Assembly (NCBI GenBank): GCA_964440605.1
Contig: CAYTSW010000002.1
Location: forward strand, 1 to 64,000
Length of the DNA: 64,000 nucleotides
From: CAYTSW01 sp964440605
GTDB taxonomy: Bacteria; Planctomycetota; Phycisphaerae; Phycisphaerales; UBA1924
Direction of reading: 5' to 3'
Below the pieces are notes generated by a model. That model ran no database searches. It worked only from the letters and a program-made list of their open reading frames with translations, and was not told where the DNA came from. Positions 20,242-27,723 of the stretch are shown piece after piece (position 1 is the first letter of the stretch; each line of letters starts with the position of its first letter). The position numbers and the translations under genes were made by a program.

Positions 20242-21518
20242 AGCGGCGCGGGGTCGGACTGCTCGCGATCATCGGCCCTGGCCTGCTCATCGCCGCGACC
20301 GGCGTCGGCGCGGGCGACCTCGCCACTGCCGGCTTCACCGGCTCCATGCTCGGCGTGAGCGTCGCCTGGGCCGTCGTGCTCGGGGCGGCGTTCAAGTACC
20401 TGCTCACCGAGGGGCTCGCGCGCCATCAACTGGTCACGGGAGACACGCTCCTCGCCGGCCTGCGCCGCCTGCTGGGGCCGCTGCCGCTGGTGCTGTTCCT
20501 GCCGTACCTCGCGCTGTGGACCTTCTTTGTCGCCCGCGCGTTGTTCGCCGCGACGGGCGCGGTGACGCTGGCGCTCGTCGAGCGCGGCGGCTTGGCGTAT
20601 GCAGTGCCCGAGGGTGTGCCGAACCCGTTCCTACTGGCAGCCGTGCAGACCCTGCTCGTCGCGGCGCTCGCGTTGTTCGGCTCGTTCAAAGTCTTCGAGC
20701 GGGCGATGGCGGGGCTGGTCGCGGCGATGTTCCTCGCGACGCTGATCGCGGCGGCGTTCACGCGACCGGACGTCGGCACGCTGCTGATCGGATTCGTGCC
20801 GAGCGTGCCAGAAGCGGCGGGCAAGGGAGCGTCGAGCCCGCTGGCGTGGACGATCGCGCTGATCGGCGGCGTGGGCGGAACGGTGACGATCCTGTGCTAC
20901 GGCTACTGGATCGCCGAGCAAGGACGAACTTCCGCGCGCGACCTGGCGGTGACGCGGATCGACCTGGGCGTCGGGTACGCCGCGACGGCGCTGTTCGGCG
21001 TCGCGATGCTGGTGATCGCCTCGGCGGCGCCGACGGCAACAACGCGCGGCGCCGGGCTGCTGATCGAGCTGGCGCGGAGCATCGACGAGGCGGTCGGCAC
21101 CTGGGCCGGGTGGGCGTTTCTCGTCGGCGCGTGGGCGGCGATGGTGACCAGCCTGCTGGGGGTGTGGCAGGCGGTGCCGTACCTGTGGGCCGACACGCTC
21201 CGGCTGGTGCGCGGATCGGGCGGGAGCGCCGAAGCGCACGCGCTGCGGCGGTCCTGGACGTACCGCGCCGTCGTCGCGCTGATGACGCTCAGCGCGATGG
21301 GCTCGGCCTTTCTCGCGACCGACGCGGCATTCTTCAAGCGCGCCCAGTTCGCGTATGCGTTTACCGGGGCGCTGTTCATCCCGCTTGTAGCACTCGCATT
21401 GCTGATCGTGAACCGCAAGCGGGTCATGAGTGCGCACTACAACCGAATGGCCAGCATCATCGGGCTGGTGTTGACGCTGGCGTTCTTCGTTGCGGCGGGT
21501 GTCGTCGCGTTGCGGTGA
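20238..21518 (+). CDS. Nramp-superfamily membrane transporter, divergent
   Basis: A 426-residue protein with about 11 membrane helices. The opening IIGPGLLIAATGVGAGDLAT matches the first helix of Nramp (SLC11) proteins in position and style, but the metal-binding DPGN of true Mn/Fe carriers is replaced by GVGAGD. In helix 6 the methionine of the usual MPH is missing (around GGTVTILCYGYWIAEQGR). Substrate is therefore unlikely to be classical Mn2+/Fe2+; Mg2+ or another solute is possible. It starts with a GTG overlapping the regulator stop (GTGA), so it belongs to the kinase-regulator unit and may be its target or effector. It converges with hrpA, 3 bases apart. Confidence 0.65.
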   Translation: MKRRGVGLLAIIGPGLLIAATGVGAGDLATAGFTGSMLGVSVAWAVVLGAAFKYLLTEGLARHQLVTGDTLLAGLRRLLGPLPLVLFLPYLALWTFFVARALFAATGAVTLALVERGGLAYAVPEGVPNPFLLAAVQTLLVAALALFGSFKVFERAMAGLVAAMFLATLIAAAFTRPDVGTLLIGFVPSVPEAAGKGASSPLAWTIALIGGVGGTVTILCYGYWIAEQGRTSARDLAVTRIDLGVGYAATALFGVAMLVIASAAPTATTRGAGLLIELARSIDEAVGTWAGWAFLVGAWAAMVTSLLGVWQAVPYLWADTLRLVRGSGGSAEAHALRRSWTYRAVVALMTLSAMGSAFLATDAAFFKRAQFAYAFTGALFIPLVALALLIVNRKRVMSAHYNRMASIIGLVLTLAFFVAAGVVALR

Positions 21519-21521
21519 GCT

Positions 21522-24500
21522 TCAGACGCGGCACTTCTCGAGCTGTTTCTGCAGCCGCGGACCGGAGACCTTGGCGACGGTGCCGAGTTCCTGCGCAAAG
21601 AGCGAGACTCGGAACTCCTCGATCATCCAGCGCAGGCGTTCGACCTCGGGGTCGGCAATACCGTCCTGGTCGTGCTTACGCTTGCGGGCGGCGTAGACGT
21701 CCCACGCGAGGCGGGCGTGGGCCATGCGTTCGGCGTCGCGCTCGACGCCCTGCGTCCGCAGCTTCTCGAGCCTGACGAGGACGGCCTGGAGGTAGCGCGG
21801 CGTCTGCTGGAGCCAGACCCACGGCGTCTGCGTGAAAACGCGCGGGTGGATGAGGCGGGCCACTTGTTCGTCGATGTCGTCGATCGCGACCTGCCACGAG
21901 CCGGGCATCCTTTCGTTGAGCGCGATTTCGACGCGGTTGAATGTCTCGAGGATGGCGGCGACGAGATCGCAGACGGGCTCCACCATCGTCGAGAGCTTGT
22001 TCCAGCCGTCGTTCAGGCGGCGATCGAAGGCGTCCCAACTGCGGGCGAGTTGGTCGTCGGCGAAACAGGCCCGGTCGACGATGAGGTCGACGAGTTCTCG
22101 GCGGAGCGTCTCGCCGTCGGCGACGGGCGCGAACCAGACGGCCATGCGGTCGACGCGCGCGTGTCGCTTGACGAGGTCGGCGATGGGGTGGCCCATCTCG
22201 AGCACCGCCAGGCGGCGCTGGCCGGCGCGGTTGGCCTGCAGGGCGGCCTGCGGGTCGGCGAGCACGCGGAGGTCGACGTGGCTCGCGCGGTCGATGAGCG
22301 CGGGGAAGCCGACGTAGGTGCGCCCGCTGTCGGTGACTTCCACGCGCTCGGGCAGCTCGTCGAAGTCCCACTCGGTGAGGCGGTCGCGGTGGAACTGCGA
22401 GTCGGGCGCTTCGGCGAGGCGTTCTTCGACCGCGACGCCGAGCTTGGCGCGGAGCTTGGCGAGGTCGCGGCCTTCGCCGAGGGTTTCGCCCTGAGCGTCG
22501 AGCACGCGAAAGTTCATGCGCAAGTAGTCGGGGAGCTGCGCGCCATCGAAGTCCTGCGGGCGTACCTCGACGCCGGCGACGCGGCTGAGCCGCTTGGCGA
22601 GTTCGACGAGGAAGTCGCCCTGGCCGAAGGGCATGCGCTCGAGCGCGCGCTGCGCGACATCGGGCGCGGGAACCAGGCTGCGGCGCACCGACTTGGGCTG
22701 CGTCTTGATGAGCGCGATCGCCTTCTCGTGCAGGAGCCCCGGCACGAGCCACTCGGCGCGCCGGCGGTCGACGCGCCCCAACGCTTCGAGCGGCACCTGC
22801 GTGGTGACACCGTCGGCACGGTCGCCCGGCTCGAAGCGGTACTCGAGGCTCAGGCGCTCGCCGCCAGCTTTCAAGGCGTCCGGGAAGCGGTCTTCGGTGA
22901 GCTCGCTCGCGTCGCCTTCGAGGAGCACCTGTTCGTCGAGGAAGAGGGCCTTTGAGTCCTTGCGCTCGGCGAGCTTGCGCCAGCCCTCGAAGCGGCTGCC
23001 GTTGAAGACGTCGGGCGGGAGTCGCTCGTCGAAGAAGCGCCAGAGGACCTCGGCGTCGGCGAGGAGGTCGCGGCGCCTGCCCTTGGCCTCGAGGCTCTGG
23101 ATGCGCTCGACAAGCTCACGGTTGTGCTTGAGGAAGCGGTGGTTGCGCGGATAATCGCCCTCGACGAGCGCGTAATGGATGAAGAGCTCGCGCGCCTTGG
23201 CGGGGTCAATGGGGCCGAAGTGGACGGGTCGCCCGCTGACGATTTCGAGGCCCTGGTAGGAAACCTTCTCGGTCGCCATGATGCGGGCTTTGGCGCGGAC
23301 CCAGCGCGGGTCGGTGTGGGTGCGTTTGACGAGGTGGGGCGCGACGTCCTCGATCCACCGCGGCTCGATGCGCGCGACGGTACGCGCGTAGAGCTTGGTC
23401 GTGCGCACGAGCTCGGCGCTCATCACCCACTTGGGCTTGGAGCGGAAGAGACCCGAGCCCGGGAAGATGGCGAACTTGATGCCGCGCGGGCCGGTGTACT
23501 CGTGCGGGTCCTTGAGTTGTCCGACGTTGCTGACGAGGCCGGCGAGGAGCGCCTTGTGTATCTCCTCCTCCATCGCGGGTTCTTTGGCGAGCTTGCGGCC
23601 CATCTCGGTGACGAGGCGTTTGAGCTGCTTGTAGACGTCGATCCATTCGCGCATGCGCACGTATGAGACGAACTTCTCGGCACAGGCGTTGCGGGTCTGG
23701 CGGTTGGAGTGGTGCTTGCGGTGCTCGTAATACCAGCGCCAGATGTTCATCAGCGAGAGGAAGTCGGAGCGTTCGTGGTGGAACTCGGCGTGGGCCTGGT
23801 CGGCGGCGTCGCGCTTCTCGAGCGGGCGCTCGCGGACGTCTTGGACCGAGAGCGCCGCGGCGAGGACGAGCACCTCATCGAGGATGCCGCCCCCCTGCCC
23901 GCCGGTGTCGCTGACGATGATCATGCGGCCGATGCGCGGGTCGATGGGCAGGCGCGCAAGCTCCTGTCCGGTGGGGGTCAAGTCGCCCTTCTCGTCGACG
24001 GCGTCGAGCTCGCGCAGGGTGTCGTAGCCGTCCTTGATCGCGCGGCGGTCGGGCGGTTCGACGAAGGGGAAGCGGTCGACCTCACCCAGGCGCAGGGCCT
24101 TCATGCGGAGGATGACGCTGGCGAGATCGGTGCGGCGGATTTCGGGGTCGGTGAACTCTTCGCGGGCTTCGTAGTCGTCTTGCGAGTAGAGGCGGATGCA
24201 GACGCCGGGCCCGACGCGGCCGCAGCGGCCGGCACGCTGGTCGGCGCTGGCGCGGGCGACGGGTTCGACGTCGAGTCGCCGGACGCGGGCGCGGGGGTTG
24301 TAACGGCTGATGCGCGCGACGCCGGGGTCGACGACGCCGCGAATCCCCGGGACGGTGAGACTGGTCTCGGCGACGTTGGTCGCCAGGACGATGCGTCGGC
24401 CTCGGTGGGGCTTGAAGACGCGCATCTGCTCGTCGGCCGAGAGGCGCGCGTAGAGCGGGAGCACCTCGGTGCCGGGCGGATGGTGCTTGCGCAGGGCCTC

Positions 24501-25445
24501 GGCGGTCTGGCGGATCTCGCGTTCGCCCTCGAGGAAGACGAGAACGTCGCCCGGTCGTTCGCCCTGTTCCTTGTCGTGGCGTGCGAGTTCGTCCATCGCT
24601 CGCACAATGCCCTGCGTGCGGCTGAGATCGTCCGCATCATCGGCCTCGCGCTCAAGCGGGCGCCAGCGGATCTCGACGGGATACGTCCGGCCGCTGACCT
24701 GGACGACGGGCGCATCGTCGAAGTGCTCGCTGAAGCGCTGCGTGTCGATGGTCGCCGAGGTGACGATGACTTTGAGCTCGGGGCGGCGTGGGAGGAGCTG
24801 CTTGATGTAGCCGAGGAGGAAGTCGATATTGAGCGAGCGTTCGTGCGCTTCGTCGATGATGAGGGTGTCGTAGGACTCGAGCCAGCGGTCGCCCTGCGTC
24901 TCAGCGAGCAGGATGCCGTCCGTCATGATCTTGACGTAGGTGTCGGGGCTGGTGCGGTCGCCGAAACGAACCTTGTAGCCGACGGCGTGGCCGAGCTGGG
25001 TGTCCATTTCGTCGGCGATACGTTGCGAGAGGCTGCGGGCGGCGATGCGTCGGGGCTGGGTGTGCCCGATCATGCCTTCGACACCGCGGCCGAGCTCGAG
25101 GCAGATCTTCGGGAGCTGCGTCGTCTTCCCGGAGCCGGTTTCGCCAGCGACGATGACGACCTGGTGTTTGGCGATCGCCTCGCGGATCTCGTCGCGCCGT
25201 TCGACGACGGGCAGGTCCTGCGGGTAGCGGACGCGCGGGAGGTTGTCGCGCCGCTGCTCGACGCGGGTGCGCGAGGCTTCGATCTGCTCGGCGAGTTGCC
25301 TCAGCGCAGCTTCGGAGAGTTCGTGCGGCTGGCGGCGGTCGCCGCGGCGGCGCTTGGGCCCGCGCAGCTTGCGGCGGAACCGTCTGCGGTCGCGGATCAT
25401 GCAGGCGTCGATCAGGGTGCGGAGGTCGCTCGCGGTGGCCGCCAT
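21522..25445 (-). CDS. hrpA: ATP-dependent RNA helicase HrpA
   Basis: A 1307-residue DEAH-box helicase, the length usual for HrpA. Visible motifs: Walker A VAGETGSGKTTQLPK, TQPRRIAARSLSQR, the DEAH box in LIIDEAHERSLNIDF, motif III TSATID, and motif VI SADQRAGRCGRVGPG. After the helicase core come the HA2 and OB-like segments and the long HrpA-specific C-terminal domain. HrpA unwinds RNA and in E. coli is linked to rescue of collided ribosomes. It starts 56 bp after the ligase gene on the same strand and may be read from the pyp promoter, though an independent promoter cannot be excluded. Confidence 0.93.
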   Translation of the reverse strand: MAATASDLRTLIDACMIRDRRRFRRKLRGPKRRRGDRRQPHELSEAALRQLAEQIEASRTRVEQRRDNLPRVRYPQDLPVVERRDEIREAIAKHQVVIVAGETGSGKTTQLPKICLELGRGVEGMIGHTQPRRIAARSLSQRIADEMDTQLGHAVGYKVRFGDRTSPDTYVKIMTDGILLAETQGDRWLESYDTLIIDEAHERSLNIDFLLGYIKQLLPRRPELKVIVTSATIDTQRFSEHFDDAPVVQVSGRTYPVEIRWRPLEREADDADDLSRTQGIVRAMDELARHDKEQGERPGDVLVFLEGEREIRQTAEALRKHHPPGTEVLPLYARLSADEQMRVFKPHRGRRIVLATNVAETSLTVPGIRGVVDPGVARISRYNPRARVRRLDVEPVARASADQRAGRCGRVGPGVCIRLYSQDDYEAREEFTDPEIRRTDLASVILRMKALRLGEVDRFPFVEPPDRRAIKDGYDTLRELDAVDEKGDLTPTGQELARLPIDPRIGRMIIVSDTGGQGGGILDEVLVLAAALSVQDVRERPLEKRDAADQAHAEFHHERSDFLSLMNIWRWYYEHRKHHSNRQTRNACAEKFVSYVRMREWIDVYKQLKRLVTEMGRKLAKEPAMEEEIHKALLAGLVSNVGQLKDPHEYTGPRGIKFAIFPGSGLFRSKPKWVMSAELVRTTKLYARTVARIEPRWIEDVAPHLVKRTHTDPRWVRAKARIMATEKVSYQGLEIVSGRPVHFGPIDPAKARELFIHYALVEGDYPRNHRFLKHNRELVERIQSLEAKGRRRDLLADAEVLWRFFDERLPPDVFNGSRFEGWRKLAERKDSKALFLDEQVLLEGDASELTEDRFPDALKAGGERLSLEYRFEPGDRADGVTTQVPLEALGRVDRRRAEWLVPGLLHEKAIALIKTQPKSVRRSLVPAPDVAQRALERMPFGQGDFLVELAKRLSRVAGVEVRPQDFDGAQLPDYLRMNFRVLDAQGETLGEGRDLAKLRAKLGVAVEERLAEAPDSQFHRDRLTEWDFDELPERVEVTDSGRTYVGFPALIDRASHVDLRVLADPQAALQANRAGQRRLAVLEMGHPIADLVKRHARVDRMAVWFAPVADGETLRRELVDLIVDRACFADDQLARSWDAFDRRLNDGWNKLSTMVEPVCDLVAAILETFNRVEIALNERMPGSWQVAIDDIDEQVARLIHPRVFTQTPWVWLQQTPRYLQAVLVRLEKLRTQGVERDAERMAHARLAWDVYAARKRKHDQDGIADPEVERLRWMIEEFRVSLFAQELGTVAKVSGPRLQKQLEKCRV

Positions 25446-25501
25446 CCAGACATGATTGCCGCTCGCCCGGCGATGTCACCCGCGGCGGCAAAGTTGGCGG
25501 C

Positions 25502-26683
25502 TCAGGCGGCGACGCTCCAGTCGCGTCGCTTGCCCATTTCGTCCGCAGGGGCGGCGTTGCCGAACGCCCACGCCGCGGGGCGTTCCACGTCGCTGAGTTC
25601 GGCCCGGGCGCGTTCTTCGAGACTGCGGAGGACGTCGGGTCGCGGCGCGTCCGGCTGGAGCACGACGAACGCCTTGAGGCGTTCGCCCTCGTCGGGCGTC
25701 ATCTTGCGGACGAGGATCTCGCGCACGCCCTCGACGTCCTTGAGCACCTTGGCGACGCGGTTGGGGAAGACGTTCACGCCCGCGACCTGCACCGAACCGT
25801 CGCGTCGCGAGCGGACGATGAACCGTCGGTCGCGGACCCACTCGAGGTTGTCGGGTGTCGCGGGGACGGCGTCGAGCCAGGGCAGGAGTTCGAAGGGGTC
25901 CTTTCCCGAGCGACGCGAGGCGACGCCGCCGGTCTCGCTTGTGCCATACACCTCGGTCATGCGCACGCCGCGGTCGGACACGGCGCTCCACGTCCGCTGG
26001 TGCATAGCGGCGCCGGAACTCACGCCCGTGACCTCGCTCGGGAGTTCCACGCCGGCGTCGAGCAGGGCCCCCCACTGCGTCGGCGTTGCGATGACGCGGT
26101 CACCGGGCCTGAGCATCGCGCCGACCGAGGCCGGCAGCTTGTGCCGAGCGTCGACGACCTCGATGTCAGACGCCGCGGGCGTGAGCACACCGTGGATGAA
26201 GCCGAACATGTGGTGCGAGGGGACGAGGCTGACGACGCGGACGGCGTCGTCGAGCAGGCGTACGAAGCCGTCGGCTTCTTGCGAAAGGCACGGCAGGGTG
26301 TGCGTGCAGCGCTTGGGCTCGCCCGTGGAGCCGCTGGTGCGGAAGGTGATGGTGCGCGATTCGGCGCGGAGTGACTGGTCGACGACCCACGCCCACCGGC
26401 CGATGGTGCGGTCACGGACCATCCAGTCCTCAAGGCCGGTGTCTCGAAGTGCGAAGAACTCGTCGACGCGTGTCGCGAGCGCGACGAGTTCGAGGCTGTC
26501 AACGCCGATCGCGGTGCCGTCGAGTCGCTCCTCGCCTCGCCACTCATCGAGATCGCTCGCGTGAAAGGAGCGGTCGCGGCGGAGTCGCGCGAGTTCATCG
26601 GCGACGAGCGAACGGACCACCCGCTCGATCGCCTCGATCGGCAGGCGGAGTTCTCCCGGGTTGGCATCGCTGCGGTCGCCCAT
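25502..26683 (-). CDS. pcl: Short AMP-forming acyl ligase, p-coumarate:CoA ligase type (PYP chromophore activation)
   Basis: A 393-residue member of the adenylate-forming ligase family. The ATP-binding loop FRTSGSTGEPKRC is at about 114-126 and the second core motif is VYGTSETGGVAS. It lacks much of the usual N-terminal half of plant or bacterial 4CL (~550 residues). Residues 56-80 instead contain TAIGVDSLELVALATRVDEF, which looks like a carrier-protein helix with the GxDSL serine (Ser63). Its position directly behind pyp suggests it activates p-coumarate for loading onto the PYP cysteine. The ATG at 26683 is chosen because GGAGG lies 11 bases upstream; ATG at 26707 is possible. Assignment rests on family plus context. 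Confidence 0.75.
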   Translation of the reverse strand: MGDRSDANPGELRLPIEAIERVVRSLVADELARLRRDRSFHASDLDEWRGEERLDGTAIGVDSLELVALATRVDEFFALRDTGLEDWMVRDRTIGRWAWVVDQSLRAESRTITFRTSGSTGEPKRCTHTLPCLSQEADGFVRLLDDAVRVVSLVPSHHMFGFIHGVLTPAASDIEVVDARHKLPASVGAMLRPGDRVIATPTQWGALLDAGVELPSEVTGVSSGAAMHQRTWSAVSDRGVRMTEVYGTSETGGVASRRSGKDPFELLPWLDAVPATPDNLEWVRDRRFIVRSRRDGSVQVAGVNVFPNRVAKVLKDVEGVREILVRKMTPDEGERLKAFVVLQPDAPRPDVLRSLEERARAELSDVERPAAWAFGNAAPADEMGKRRDWSVAA

Positions 26684-26714
26684 TGGGTCGTGGGCCTCCG
26701 GTGTCATGCGACAC

Positions 26715-26743
26715 ACGGACGCTCCCGCCGGGCGAGCGTCCGT
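26715..26743 (-). terminator. Perfect 10-bp hairpin between pyp and pcl
   Basis: ACGGACGCTC and GAGCGTCCGT form a perfect 10-bp stem around a 9-base loop, in the gap between the pyp stop and the ligase start. No T-run follows on the minus strand. It could be a partial terminator or attenuator, or an mRNA stabiliser, giving more PYP than ligase. Confidence 0.45.
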
Positions 26744-26782
26744 GCCGCTGCGCCGTGCTGTCCCGCCTCCCGGCACGGGGCC

Positions 26783-27166
26783 TCAGACGCGCTTGACGAA
26801 GACCCAGTAGGAGTCGCTGACGAGGGCCTTCTTCATGTGAACCTTGACCTTGGTCGGCTGCATGTTGTAGTCGAAGGTGTACTCGAACATGCAGTTGAGA
26901 TCGTCTTTCTCGACGCCCTCCTTGAAGCGCCCGTAGAACTCGGGGCTCTTCGTGCAGGGGGCTACTTCGGAGAAGAAGTTCTTGCCGACGCACTCGGAGG
27001 GATCGCGGCCGGTGAGGTCTCCCTCGGCGGCGTTGTACGAGATGATCTTTCCAGTAGCGTCGAGTTCCACGGCGCCAAAGGCGAGGTTATCGATATCGCC
27101 TTCGCTGAGCTTGCTCATGACGTTTTCGATGTCTTCGGCACCAAACTTCACCATCGTCGCAGACAT
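26783..27166 (-). CDS. pyp: Photoactive yellow protein (blue-light PAS photoreceptor)
   Basis: A 127-residue protein, almost exactly the length of Halorhodospira halophila PYP (125) and alignable with it throughout. The pocket residues are conserved: Tyr44, Glu48, Thr52 and Arg54 (in ISYNAAEGDLTGRDP) correspond to Tyr42, Glu46, Thr50 and Arg52, and Cys71 in VAPCTKSPEFYGRF corresponds to the chromophore-binding Cys69. The C-terminal half (MFEYTFDY, TKVKVHMKKAL, SYWVFVKRV) is near-identical to the halorhodospiral type. PYP binds p-coumarate as a thioester and undergoes a blue-light photocycle. The start at 27166 is fixed by AGGAG 6 bases upstream and by length. A 7-bp inverted repeat (GTCGCGC/GCGCGAC, 27206-27227) lies 40 bp before the start. 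The ligase gene follows on the same strand. Confidence 0.96.
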   Translation of the reverse strand: MSATMVKFGAEDIENVMSKLSEGDIDNLAFGAVELDATGKIISYNAAEGDLTGRDPSECVGKNFFSEVAPCTKSPEFYGRFKEGVEKDDLNCMFEYTFDYNMQPTKVKVHMKKALVSDSYWVFVKRV

Positions 27167-27301
27167 GCGCGTCTCCTGATCACGGCTGAAAACGAGTGAA
27201 CTGTGGTCGCGCTCGCAGCGGCGCGACGGCGGTGGGATCATCGTCAGGTCACCGTCGCGGGATCAGCGGCTCCTCCCTCACGCTCGCCCATTTCCCTGAA
27301 T

Positions 27302-27514
27302 TCAGCGATCACCGTCGGTCCCGGCCTCCCGCACGCAGAACGTCACGTTGCGCAGCTCGCGCGAGAGTGTCTCGAAACGGTCCAAAGCCCGGTCCGTGAA
27401 CACCGCCGTAGGCAGGTCCGGTCCGGCTCGTGTCGCCATGACGCCGGCGAACTCTCGGCGAAGATCGTCGAGCCGGCGGCGGAGATCATCGATGTCGGCG
27501 GCGCGCTCGCTCAT
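27302..27514 (-). CDS. Small coiled-coil protein, unknown
   Basis: A probable 70-residue soluble protein. The first half has a clear heptad-like run (IDDLRRRLDDLRREFAGVM) that should form a coiled coil; the second half, DRALDRFETLSRELRNVTF, is also helical. GGGGA stands just before the ATG at 27514. It lies upstream of pyp on the same strand with a 135-bp gap, and is divergent from the tandem-repeat protein. No family was recognised. A longer in-frame version would extend into the divergent promoter region and is less likely. Coding is plausible rather than certain. Confidence 0.45.
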   Translation of the reverse strand: MSERAADIDDLRRRLDDLRREFAGVMATRAGPDLPTAVFTDRALDRFETLSRELRNVTFCVREAGTDGDR

Positions 27515-27723
27515 GGGTCCCCAGTCGGAGTATGCCCTCATTCGCGCAGTTGGCAAGAGCGCTCGGGGCGCGGTCCGATAGATGGCTCTCACGCCGCGGC
27601 GTGATGTGCGGGTCGCGCCGCCTGCACAGAGGGGGGAAGCGGCTCGTGTCGATGTCCGTGCGCTGATTGGTCGATGGTGAGGACGCGCGCTGGGGAGTGC
27701 GCGATCAACCAAGGAGCGCAGCC

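Noticed and set aside
23709..26564. A 951-codon open frame on the plus strand opposite hrpA and the ligase
   Set aside because: No recognisable domain; the opposite strand encodes complete helicase and ligase motifs.
25502..27166. Reading PYP as a generic PAS protein
   Set aside because: Length, chromophore Cys, Tyr/Glu/Thr/Arg pocket and C-terminal strands all match PYP specifically.
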